Of a stretch of DNA of 20,764 nucleotides, positions 1-10,300 are shown piece by piece. Origin of the DNA: Hypsibius dujardini (taxonomy: Eukaryota > Tardigrada > Eutardigrada > Parachela > Hypsibiidae). How positions within the stretch are numbered: position 1 is the stretch's first letter; every line of letters begins with the position of its first letter. The translations under genes and the position numbers were made by a program. Under the pieces are notes generated by a model. The model saw only the letters and a program-made list of their open reading frames with translations. It made no database searches and was not told the DNA's origin. The DNA lies in contig LRSR01008258.1 in assembly GCA_001579985.1 (NCBI GenBank), positions 1 to 20,764 on the forward strand, given 5' to 3'.

Positions 1-18
1 GTGTGTGTGAAGCGTAAC

Positions 19-38
19 TGGTCTGGTCTGGTCTGGTC
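19..38. repeat. GGTCT pentanucleotide tandem repeat
   Basis: Four copies of TGGTC occur head to tail near the left edge of the window. It is a short simple repeat with no evident function. Confidence 0.8.
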
Positions 39-562
39 GTTTCTCCTCTTTCCTGTTTCGTGGTGTCTCTCGCCTTCTTGCCTGCCATCCAGTTGCACTT
101 CCGCTGAGCATCATCACATATACTCGAAACTCTTCAAGTCCTAGACGTCATTCGAGAAAGGCCCCCCTGTGTAGACGCGACACGCATTCGTGATTATCGC
201 TACACTTCTTGTCTGGGTCTGGGATACACGTATGTGCATTACACATGTACCGTAGTGTAGTGTGCACTATAGTGTCTTGTATTGTGTGCGACACGCCGAT
301 ATCCAGGGAGGCTCGCTGTAATTAGTTTCATTATATACCGTACGGAACAGTCGCCAATTGTCTCGCTTTTTTCACGTCTATCAGCAATATCGTCAATCGT
401 ATCGAAGGTATCACATCTCTGCCTATATCTCTGTATCACAGACTGTCTCCACAGATTAACCTGCATGCAGAGCGACCTACACGGTATGTATACCATCTTT
501 TACATGACTTTTTGCAATAACAGAAGTATCAATTTCGAGTTTCGGGATTGCATACGTAGAAT

Positions 563-606
563 CGTACGCCGTACCGTACGCCGTATCGTACGCCGTATCG
601 TACCGT
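563..606. repeat. 12-bp tandem repeat (CGTACGCCGTAT)
   Basis: Three full copies (563-574, 575-586, 587-598), differing by one base, and a partial fourth lie directly left of the foldback element at 612-761. The unit is rich in the palindrome CGTACG. Confidence 0.85.
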
Positions 607-611
607 GAATG

Positions 612-761
612 TACTGTATTTCCGCGATAGATAGCGACAGCGTACGAGCTGTGGAACGTTTAATCGGCCACGCGGCGCTTGTGCTGTGTGTACGGCGCAC
701 AGAGCCCGTGCACACGTTCCATTCCAGTACGACTGTCGCTATCTATCGCGGATATACAGTA
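612..761. mobile_element. Foldback (MITE-like) element with 34-35 bp terminal inverted repeats
   Basis: The left arm 612-645 and right arm 727-761 are inverted copies differing by one mismatch and one indel. Each has TACTGTAT at its outer end and CGCGATAGATAGCGACAG inside. Pairing continues inward with TGGAACGT (652-659) against ACGTTCCA (714-721). The element has no coding capacity. No clear target-site duplication is seen, so the family is not assigned. Confidence 0.65.
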
Positions 762-1921
762 ATATTTTTCCGGTCTCGACTGCAATGAGTCTTTTGAGAT
801 CGTGTCTCGACTCTAGACTGATCCTCTGCTTAAAATGTGCAACTCTCTAAGATAATAGGTTTTTTGGTGAGGGTTTCCCTTTTTTGGTAGCTGCAAATGA
901 TTGAGGGAAGAGAAAAAAGAGAAGCTTCGCGCTGCGGAAAAAGCTCGATTGCGTAAGAGTTCAAATTGCACGCACAATATGATCGGATCGTTGATCAATC
1001 AATCTGTCGTTAGGCATTGAGGACTGAGTTGCGATTTACTGATATATATTTCGATTGAAATCGTGACATTGCGACTGCCCTACAGGACGGCAATGAGTTA
1101 GTTTTAAACTATTAAAAAAACTGCTAAACTGCTTAACTACAAACTACAAGCGCAGCAAATATGTTATGATGGCTATAAATTAGTTGTTCTTTGCAAGTTT
1201 ATGGCTGGCGAACAATTCATCAATCAATGCCTTAGTTTAAAACGCAGACGCTCAATGTGCAGTGCAGTTGCATGCAATCAACCACTTGAATAAACCAATT
1301 GGACACAGCCGCAATTTTTCACGGGCCAAACAGTACGCCAATCAACCAATCAGCTAATCAAGTCGGCTTTATCACTCGGCCAGTGGTCAGGAACCTTGAT
1401 TATTTTTTGGGTTTGTTTTCGGGCAAACCTTCAGTAGTTTTGCTGAGTTGAGACTTTTATTAAAAGCCCGAGTCGTGTGTTGTACTTGGCCGGAGTGTCG
1501 TAAGTGATCAGATAAGGAGAAGAATACGCGTGCCCCGCGGGCCAGTCTACGCGTTTGACTGGCGTGCTTTCGCGTTGATAGGTCTCGTTAGTGTCTGTAT
1601 TTTGTATTCATCGAAAGCAGGCAAACCCTTTTTGAGGGATAGTTAAGTCTCGTTAGCGTCTAATCTGCAGACGTTTAAAGAGAAAAGGTTGTTGCATCAT
1701 TTCATTTGACTTCGCTTCGCTGAGTCGATTCAATTAGTGGACGATGCATTATTATTATTGTTATGCCTTGCAGGTGCGAAGGCTTTTTCTGTATTGGGGC
1801 ACGTTGGAATTTGGAATGAAAATTTGCGCATCTGGTTGAACCCGAAAAAGAAGCGCGTCTTCCATCTGCTGTGTGGAGTTTCATGTGGCGTTTGATTTGA
1901 TTTGCCATATGATCGGCAAGG

Positions 1922-4900
1922 ATGAATAACGAACATTTAGCGGAGGATTTCGAGCTGTTGGCGATCGGCGAGCAACTCAGGTAGGTGAAGGAAGCGTGGA
2001 AAACGGGAAAGTGTATGACGAATGTGTAGCGGGTTGCTGAATGATTGATTGATTGATTGATTAATTGATGATTGATTAATTCATCGATCGATTGATTGAT
2101 TGATTGTATTATACTAGTGCATTGATTCTTTGCTGATGGTTGGATTTACACAGTCGTTGCTTGCTGGATTGGCTTATTGAGGGATACGAACTTGTTGACC
2201 GATGGTCTGTCCGATTTGCAAAACATTTTGTGACTTCTTCGACCGATGAAGTTGGATAATTTCGTTTTTTAATCTGTAAATACACGCTTACTTAGATTTA
2301 TAATACGATTGTTCGACGTCAACGAGACTATTACAATTGGGCACGTACTAAAACGTGTACTGTACTATTGTACTGTACTCATGTACTGTACTCGTGTACT
2401 CTGTACTCGTGTACTGTACTCGTGTACTGTACTCGTGTACTGTACTCGTGTACTGTACTCGTGTACTGTACTGTACTGGACGGTACTGTACTGTTTTACG
2501 TAATGTTTTGCAGTTGCGTTTTAAAAAACAACCTAAGTGATTATGCTTCTACAAAACAATAGGAATCGAAGGAGTAAAATAGATTGCAAGAAACTCAAAA
2601 AATTTGAACTTGGTACTAGAAAACATGATATTCGCACAGTTTGACGGCAAGAACGCCTGAACTATAGATGAATGTCAACCTACTACTTTTTTTCTATATC
2701 ATGTGTTTTTTTCAACAGAATAAATATGAGTCGTATTTTATAAACTATCATTGTCTAGCGAGTTTTCAAAAAATGTTACTTTCATACAATTTAGTTTGCT
2801 TCTCCGATTTCTATTGCTTTGCCGAATCAAAATTGCTTGGCTTGTTTTTTTAAACGCAGATGCAAAACATTAGAGAGTTTTCGCAAACGGTATATCTCAC
2901 GGTATAGCCGTACCGTATAGAAAAATGAACTGGGGTCAGAGAGAGTTTTCTATACTGTACCGCTATTTCATGAGATATACCGTTTGCGAAAACTCTCTTA
3001 CACCACAGACACACCACACCTTCTGTCTGCCTCCCCAAATCACACCTTCCACACCTTCCGTCACCCCAAATCGACAGGCAAACTCTCTTACACCACAGAC
3101 CAGTACAGTAAAGGAGTACAGTACATGTTTTAGTATGTGCCTTACAATTGTGTTCATTGAAACTGCGTTAACTTCAGATTATGAGGGCGTTGTTTTGGTT
3201 GATTGATATATATGGTGTTTTTCTAATGGGATTGATGTGTCTGCTGCTTACTTGATTTGCTGTGTGCATTCCGACCCGATGACGACTGCCGTCACTTTTG
3301 GCCACCATGTGAGATTGTTTTCGTTAAGGTTTCTTCTTTCTCCAGATATCGCATGCATCTTGCTCCGGACTTAGTTAGGTGAGTTGTTCATAAGTGAAAA
3401 AGAAAGATTCGAGGAGCCGGTAGGGAAATTGTGAACTTTGCGATTCGTTCAAACGATGTCGACTGTGTATTGACAAATTGGGTTTTTTGGTTATGCTTTA
3501 TGTGTTTGGTGTTTGCAGGGATCGTCGTCATCATCTACGCGTGTATAGCTGCTCCTTTGATGCGGCGGACTGCCTGAGCTGGTTAATTGAGGAGAATGAA
3601 GCGCCCAGCCGGGTGGCAGCCGTTTTCCTCATGAACATCCTTCAGAAATCACGAATCCTTCACCACGGTTCGTCGGTTGAGCGAATTGATGCATTTCAAA
3701 GGGAGATGATGATAATGAGTGATCTGCCCTTGCAGTGACCGATGATCATTTGTTCAAGGACCAGCATCTTTTTTTCCGCTTCCGGCAGGACGACAACACC
3801 TTCCCCGTTACGCAAGTCACTCGGCTGTTCTTTTTCGCCCAGCGACTGCATGATAGGTACGAACTTCAACGGGTTCATCAGCCACAGTGTCGGGAAAAGA
3901 ATTCTCGGAATGGTTGTTAATGTGATTGAGTTTTCCATTGTAAAATTTGGAGGGTCGAGTCACTGTCGACCTTCGGATTTCGATCCCCGGCTTCTAGACT
4001 CGCCGAACTACTAGGCGCATGCTGGAAGACTGCATACTAATGTGTGCTCACCCTCATATTAGGCTACACTCCGAGCCGCAGTCGTGCCTGAGAAAGTTCC
4101 AAGCGGGAGATAAGATTGTTGCGGATGCTTTCAAGGGCGCCGAGTTTGCCCAGTGGCTGATTAGGAAGAATGAGTCACGCAATCTGGATGAAGCGGTGGT
4201 CAGTTGTCAGCAACTACTAGATGCTGGTTTGATTAAATGCCGTAAGTGACGTGCGTGAGCTTAACTATCGTTTAACTAGCGTTCGATCTTGTCTGTTTGT
4301 TTTGTCTGTCTGTCTTCCTGCCTGCCTGCCTGCCTCCCTGTCTGCCTGCCTGCCTGCCTCCCTGTCTGCCTGCCTGCCTGCCTCCCTGCCTGCATGCCTG
4401 CCTGCCTGCCTCCCTGTCTGCATGGTTGTGCTTGCACGTTATGTGTTTGTATATATATATGTTTGTCTGTGTGTATCTGTCTGTTTATCTGCCTGTCGAT
4501 TTGACTGTCTCTTCTGTCTTTGTAGCTATTTGTCCCTCTTTGATTCTCATATCCGGAATAATGCTTGTGTTTTCGCAGTTGATGGGGTCCCTTCGGCCAA
4601 GTTCCGAGTCGCTGACAATTTCTATAATTTTGCCTTCGACTTCAACTATCGGCGGCGTCTTCACGACCTGTTTCTGCTGCCAAACGTGCAGAAGGAAGCA
4701 TCCATGCAGAACATCAAGTTCCTCCCGAAGACAGCGTCGGCCTATGAAATCTATCCCGGTTTCGATAGCCACGGTAAGTGGTTTATATTTACGTAGTTGC
4801 TAAATTTGGCGCCAGGCTCTCTTGTGGTTATCGTTTCCGCTTCTTTTCGAGCTGTCTAAAAAGTCTGCTCGTTCTCCCGGCAGGTAATGGATCCCTTTCA

Positions 4901-5410
4901 CCGATGTCGCCCACACCGACGCTCTTCAGTGACACTTCCAGCGGCAGCGGCGGCTCCCCGTCCACTCTTAATCCCTTCCGACCGGCGTTTGAACGGCGGC
5001 ACATTGCCAAGGAGCGTATGCTGGAACCAGATAGCGGCTTTGTCCGGAAGGTGATTCAAGTGGAGTCCGATGCCGTGGGTTACGGCTTCGTGCTACGCGG
5101 TGCCTCTCCCTGCTACATCCAGACGGTCGACCCAGACGGACCCGCTCACAAAGCCGGTGTGAAGGTCAGTCTGGCGATGGCCATTGTGTTTTCAATTATT
5201 GTAGTCGTGCGGATTTCCGTTGTCCACTGGCTTTGCCAGAGACAAAATTTATTTGTACATTTGTTAAGTAAAATACTTAATTTGGAACTGTGTCACCGGC
5301 CGAGTGCCGACTAGATTTATGCCACTTCCGCTTTATTGTGGCCGGTTGACACTGAGCCGATGCCTTCAATATTCATTCTGTTATTATTTAGCTGTTTCAT
5401 TTTAGTTTAT

Positions 5411-5443
<33 letters not shown>

Positions 5444-5886
5444 ATGTCTGTATGTCTGTCTGTCTGTATGTATGTATGTCTGTCTGTCTGTCTGTCTATA
5501 TGTATGTATGTCTGTCTGTCTGTCTTTCTGTCTGTCCTTTTCCCCAGACCTTTGCTCCAGTCGACTTACGTGCACGGCTGCCAATCTTATCTGTGGTGAC
5601 TGGGGTTTTCGCGGATGACCATGACTGACGAGAGCATGACAAATTTCCGGTCTATTGATATAAATTTTACTGATTTCCTTACCGCTCGACTTCCGCGTCA
5701 TGTCGCGCCTCCAGCTTGACTCACACTATTGTTTTCCATTGTTTGCAGGTGGGCCAGTATCTGTATTCGGTGAACGACATTATCGTGTTTGATAGGACGC
5801 ATAAAGACGTGGCCAGTGTCATCGTGGACAGCCATGGGAAGATCCGTCTGGTGGTGTTTGCAGAGGGAGATTCACCGAAATGCTGA
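1922..5886 (+). CDS. DEPTOR: DEPTOR-like mTOR inhibitor (DEP-DEP-PDZ), 8 coding exons, 384 aa
   Basis: Exons: 1922-1980, 3346-3378, 3519-3667, 3736-3856, 4063-4241, 4579-4773, 4884-5164, 5749-5886 (stop TGA). They sum to 1155 nt, and the phases at every junction agree with GT-AG introns. The start ATG has A at -3 and an in-frame TGA at 1910-1912, so the start is well bounded. The product reads as DEP1 (about residues 15-120, with GEQLRYRMH and RDRRHHLRVY), DEP2 (about 122-230, with AEFAQWLIRKNE), a Ser/Pro-rich linker (about 246-298) and a C-terminal PDZ (about 299-380, carboxylate-binding loop GYGF at 311-314). It ends in Lys-Cys, close to the Glu-Cys end of human DEPTOR; the length is also close (409 aa in human). 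In vertebrates DEPTOR binds mTOR through the PDZ and linker and restrains mTORC1 and mTORC2; that role here is by homology. The alternative, a P-Rex type protein, is unlikely because no DH-PH region precedes DEP1. Intron 1 is 1365 nt and repeat-rich. Confidence 0.93.
2041..2106. repeat. GATT tetranucleotide microsatellite in DEPTOR intron 1
   Basis: The stretch is made of runs of GATT/TTGA interrupted by TAATTGATG and ATCGATCG. It lies about 60 nt after the first exon and away from both splice sites. Confidence 0.9.
2355..2495. repeat. 13-bp minisatellite CGTGTACTGTACT in DEPTOR intron 1
   Basis: There are about six consecutive copies of CGTGTACTGTACT with edge variants. The unit contains the GTAC palindrome twice. 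Open frames across it are a by-product of the repeat and are not taken as genes. The same TACTGTA string recurs in foldback arms elsewhere in the window. Confidence 0.9.
2870..3000. mobile_element. Foldback MITE with perfect 27-bp terminal inverted repeats and TTA target duplication
   Basis: The arms 2873-2899 and 2971-2997 are perfect inverted copies starting GAGAGTTTTCGCAAACGG. Inner arms (2900-2925 and 2943-2970) pair with mismatches, leaving a loop of about 20 nt. TTA lies directly outside both ends (2870-2872 and 2998-3000). A 3-bp TWA duplication is typical of PIF/Harbinger-type elements, so it may be a non-autonomous member. It sits in intron 1 of the DEPTOR gene and has no coding capacity. 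Confidence 0.75.
2990..3100. repeat. Direct repeat, 21 bp at 90-bp spacing, beside the MITE
   Basis: Positions 2990-3010 and 3080-3100 are identical (AAACTCTCTTACACC followed by ACAGAC). The copied part spans the right end of the MITE, its TTA and the flanking sequence. Between them a smaller imperfect repeat with CACCTTC and CCCCAAATC occurs twice (about 3016-3040 and 3053-3072). Confidence 0.85.
4291..4422. repeat. CCTG/TCTG microsatellite in DEPTOR intron 5
   Basis: Tetranucleotide array of TGCC with regular CTCC and TGTC variants, forming a higher-order unit of about 24 bp. Cys/Leu/Pro-rich open frames on the plus strand here are repeat artefacts. The array lies about 50 nt downstream of the exon 5 donor. 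Confidence 0.93.
5411..5536. repeat. CTGT microsatellite in DEPTOR intron 7
   Basis: Tetranucleotide array of TCTG with TATG variants, about 210 nt upstream of the last exon. Open frames on both strands (Cys/Leu/Ser or Asp/Arg/Gln-rich) are repeat artefacts. Confidence 0.95.
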
Positions 5887-6216
5887 GGAGTGGTACGCCG
5901 CGGCACTACATCGTGGCTTCTTTGGTCATTTCAAAGTGTCGTCACAGTTCAGAAGGACAAGAAAGTCCCAAATCTATGCATTTACGCAGCATTGAGGAGG
6001 CGCGGCCGCAGCGGTGGCGCGTGCGTTTGTTGGCTACCAAAGTAGTTTTTTCTGTTTGGTTGGATAGATTACAAGCTTACCTGCTGTATTATTCTTGTAC
6101 ACTGTACAATTAGGTCCATTTTGTATCATATTTTTTTGTCCTACACTGTCTAATTGGTGCACTGACAGTGTTCAGCGCTGTATTCCACTGTACAGCGTGT
6201 CTCGTCTTTTATTATA
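5887..6216. other. DEPTOR 3' flank
   Basis: This is the sequence directly after the DEPTOR stop codon, expected to include its 3' untranslated region. No canonical AATAAA is seen in the first 300 nt. A small inverted pair TTGTACACTGTACAA lies at about 6096-6110. No gene is seen. Confidence 0.5.
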
Positions 6217-6445
6217 AGCTTTTTTGGCTTTTAACTTTTGCTCAACGATTCCGTCGGTTATGGGACTCTTTTGCATAAAGGAATTCCCAAGATGCTTAAT
6301 AAGACAAACTGCTACAGATGTCGTTTAAATATGTTTAAAGGATATTTTAAATGACTCAAAAGCGGCTTTTGATTTTACATTAAATGTTCTAATTTATTTG
6401 AATCACAACAATAGAAATCGATGTTTGAGAACGTATTTTTATCTA
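6217..6445. repeat. Dispersed repeat, copy A (about 229 bp)
   Basis: Clearly related to the stretch at 14678-14880. Both begin AGCTTTTTTGGCT, share TTTTGCTCAACGA and GACTCAAAAGCGGCTTTTGA, and end at GTATTTTTAT. Copy A has about 29 extra bases after CTACAGA. No open frame or terminal inverted repeat is seen, so the class (SINE-like, MITE-like or a fragment of a longer element) is not assigned. Confidence 0.85.
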
Positions 6446-7396
6446 GGTACTAGTACTCATCACCGGGATCTGTTGAATGAGATAAGTATAATGGGTAATG
6501 AGACACATTTGGGGAAGAAAGGGTTGCCGGTCGAGATAATCCTCAATGGATTTGCGAGATGCATAGACGGGAGGCCATAATGTACTTCGACATGATCGGT
6601 GTGCAGAAGATAAGTACGGATCAACTTCCAACCGGCAACGAGCGACTGGTCAGTACTGGATGAAATGAAAATGAAGTGCAGGTTCTACTCTTCGTCATTC
6701 GCAGCGGGCCCCCTGACGGATGGACGGACGGACGGACGGACTGACGGAATGACGGACGGACGGACGGACGGACGGACTGACGGAATGACGGACGGACGGA
6801 CGGACGGACTGACGGAATGACGGACGGACGGACGGACGGACGTGGTCAATCGTTAATTAGCGCTATAAGAAAGCAATGGATCCGGCAAGGCAGGTGACGT
6901 TAACTTTGGCAAGACAGTGTTAGTGTCGTTGGAACTCCGTTCTTTGATTGGTCACTTTGAGGCATTGATCGCTGTTAGTATGAATATCTTCCTGAAACCT
7001 GTAGCCGAAGTGTTGACAAAACATGCAGTTAAACGTTCTTTTGACCACTTCTTTTCAATTATTAGTCATCAACGGAGAGCTGCCCCTATATGTACTAATC
7101 GATACAAGTATCACCGCAGTAGATTTTACCTGTCATCAATTTCAGGCTAAAACAAAGCCTTAATGCGCGGTCTATCTATATAGAGGCTAGAGATGGAATT
7201 TAGAAGCACATCTTCAGCTTTCGGTTCCAACCTTTCTAGGAACTAAAATTAATCTGTAAAGATTGTATAAAGAGACACAAGATAAACGAATTAGGCGATA
7301 AAAGAAACTACAGTTTGTAAATCTTCTTGTGCTTGACGGCAGGCTTAGTCGGCGTGTAGCCGTGTAGAGAACGAGTATCCACATCCTACCCTTACT
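6446..7396. other. Intergenic stretch between the DEPTOR and astacin-lectin genes, convergent 3' ends
   Basis: Apart from the GACG minisatellite, no gene is recognised. Short open frames at 6398-6580 and 6917-7150 lack motifs. The right part (about 7150-7396) should contain the 3' untranslated region of the minus-strand protease gene; no canonical poly(A) signal was found on that strand. Confidence 0.5.
6713..6842. repeat. GACG minisatellite with higher-order structure
   Basis: Runs of GACG separated at intervals by the spacer ACTGACGGAATGACGG give an imperfect higher-order unit of about 32-36 bp repeated three times. It lies between the convergent DEPTOR and protease genes. Confidence 0.9.
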
Positions 7397-10300
7397 TCAC
7401 AGGCAACTGCCACCTTGTCCATCCCCGGCGTATTTGACATACGACACCCTATTGGCATCTTTCACAGCGCCATATTTGCGGGACTTCAGCCAACATGTTT
7501 TGTCGCCGTAGGACGCGACGATACATCCACTGGCGGTGACGTCGCACTTGCTCCAGCACTCCTCCTCCGTCTGGACACCCTCAAACCTCGCCACGTCTCC
7601 AGAAGGGTAGTCCATCCCAATTTCGATTATGGGAAGCGGACCAGGTACCGCGCCTTTAACGTAGGTCCACCATCCATCTTCACTGCTATTTTTAATGCCA
7701 CAATTCGGACTATCCAGACGCGATTTGAGCCAGCACTTCTTCTTAGGTAGAGAGTACACCGCTCCGGTGCACTCCTCAAGTTCTTCACACTTCTGCCAAC
7801 ATGTATCCTTAGACGCCACACCCCCAAACTCGTCCACATCCCCGCACGGGTAGTAGGCGCCCTGTTGCAGTGTGGGATGACCGCCGGGCAGTTTTTCCTT
7901 CCGGTACAGGACTCGATTCCCCGGGATAATGGCGTGGCAGTTGGTATGAGTTTTCAACCAGCATTCTTGCGTGGACGGAGTGAACACGGCAGCCCTACAG
8001 TGTTCAATGGCGTTGCAGCGAGTAAAGCACAGGTCCTCGCTGTCGGCGTTGAAGTGATCGAAATCACCGCAAGTATAGTCAATGTCCCGTTCGATAAATT
8101 TGCCTAAGAAAATCATCAAATAACCACAGAAACCCGCCTACAAGTTCATCTAATTAGCTTTACAGGAGGAATAAGAAGGAATAATTAGAATAGTTGTATA
8201 CCTGAATAAAGTATATAAAGTTAGGTAGATCTAGATAAGGTGTTTCATAGAAAAGTGATTCGTTTTACAAAGCGAAAATACATGTACGGGAATTCGGTCT
8301 GTCAAGGTCCTCACTACATATGTGTCACATATTTACCTCGCGAAGTGTCGGGACATTCATAGGCCAAGGCGTGGGCTGTCCATCGACAGCTGCCATCTTT
8401 AAAAATGCACATTTGGCAGTCGTCAGCTAGCCGTAGGGTCACTCCCGCTCCGTTCCAGATGTCGTTCTGAAACCACCTCTTCTCTCCATTGGCATCATAC
8501 AAATTGAGGTTGCCATCTGCACCGATTCCGAATTCGCCGATCCGAGCGGCATCTCCAAATCCAAAATTCCTGGCGTGTCCCACACCGTGCTTGATCGACC
8601 AGGTCTCCGCACCGTCGCATGTCCGTGTCAGGACGAGGTCCCCATTGGTGTGGAATGTTAGATTGCATGTCCGCGCGGCAGAAAGGAATGATTGTCCTTT
8701 TACAATCTTTTCCCCAGGCTGAAGTATTACTGTTTTCAACAAAACCAATATTTAATGCTCGTCATTTTCGACAAAACATATAGCGTAAGTGATTGTAATC
8801 ATTAAAAGGAAGACTTGTCATGACCGCGCTTCCCGCTCTTTCAAGGTATGGAAGATAGAACAAATAATGAATTTGGATTTGCTGTGCTAAAATTTCTCAG
8901 CTGCAACTGATAAAGGCAACAGATGAACGGATGGATGCCCGAAAGACGGGTGGTTGGAGAGGTGCTCGTACGGAATGATCAACGGACGGTCGCACGCCCT
9001 CGTGAACTAATGGAACGGCGGACGGACGAATAAACGAATGGACGATTGGGCAAGTTTTTGGATGAAGAACGGATGGGTTTTGGGCGACGGACGGACGGAC
9101 TGTGGCACGAATGGTCGGACAAGTTGACAGACAGACGGACAATCAGACAGAAAGACTGAAAAACAGATTAGATTGTGGACAATGGATGGACGGGCGGCTG
9201 GACAGGGTCTCGTGCAAATTAAAGGTCGTACTCATGCACGAATGGGCGAATGGACAGGCAGGTGAACAAACGAATACACTACCCATACCACCTACCACTC
9301 GTTAGTCTTTTGAACCAACCGTCACAAACTTCTAGTGTTCGTTGTCGCGATCGTATATTTTTATTAATACCAGCAATTCGGGAGTAATGAGAAGAAGGGA
9401 ACGCGACATACTCTTACTATGTACACGGCACAATGAGTGTTTACCTCTAGCCTTTTCGAACGACGGTGATGGAGTCAGCTCGCACTGACTCACTCCGCCC
9501 GACTTCCACAGGCATTTCCCATCCTTGTACAGACACATTGATCCCTCATCGAGAACCCGTAAAGCGGCTCCCGCCAACCGCCTCCGATTCGTCCCGGAAC
9601 TCCAAGACAGATGGACGCCGGCGCTATACATGGCCAAGTTTCCATTGTGCATCATGGTCACTGAAGTCGGAATTGCCGCTTTATAGAGAAAGTACGTAAA
9701 GGACGACCAGATCGGAAGGCCGTCACACCGCCGATACAGCACCAGGTTTCCATCGGACTGCATCCTGAGCTCGGTCGTTTTGTGCGGGGACCATAGCGAC
9801 TGGCCCGCCACAAGACTCTGACCCGGTTCCAGCTGTGTTTGACATTGGTACAGCAAATTAATTTTACGAATGTCGAGGTCGCTCATCTGTTCCTTCGAAC
9901 CGAATGTCCGGTTTGCATATTGCGTCCTAACTCGGATTGTCGGTCCAACTGATACGCCGTCTTTCTTCATGAAATCGCTCCCATAATGCATGATTGAGTC
10001 GAAATCGTACGGCAGTCCAAATGCGGTGACTGTTCTGCTGTCGTGCTTACGGAAGTTCTCCGCTTCCATGCCTGTTCATAATTTCACACCCGATATAATG
10101 TGGAAATAAGTGTTTTGACACGACTCTGTTCCAGTGACAAACACTGTATTAAGCGTACCTGGTTTGATGTTTTGCGAAAGAATTTCAACATAATCATCCC
10201 GATCCAATCTAGAGTGCTCGTGTATGAACCCTTAATTAAGCGAATACGGTAGTGCAGTTAGGGGTACGTGTCTCCGGCATAGAATGGATGTCATGACATA

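Larger units (their letters stand above)
1..1921. other. Region upstream of the DEPTOR gene with no recognisable gene
   Basis: Short open frames occur on both strands, but none has family motifs, sensible composition or splice structure. The stretch holds a short GGTCT tandem (19-38), a 12-bp tandem repeat and a foldback element, described separately. From about 1100 to 1920 the sequence is AT-rich. It should contain the promoter and 5' untranslated sequence of the DEPTOR gene, but I could not fix a TATA box or start site. TATAAATT near 1183 is the only TATA-like string I would name, and it is weak. Confidence 0.6.

Noticed and set aside
2309-2562. Three overlapping small open frames with Tyr-Cys-Thr repeats
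   Set aside because: They are the three frames of the 13-bp minisatellite.
3950-3998. TTTCGATCCCCGGC resembling a pol III B box in DEPTOR intron 4
   Set aside because: No A box at suitable distance and no tRNA-like stems.
4251-4803. Long Cys/Leu/Pro-rich open frames on the plus strand
   Set aside because: They run through the CCTG microsatellite in DEPTOR intron 5. The only real coding part is the exon at 4579-4773.
9102-9305. Open frame through the GACGG-rich intron of the protease gene
   Set aside because: Low-complexity Asp/Arg/Gly/Gln composition from a decayed tandem repeat. The intron is bounded by good splice sites with matching phase.
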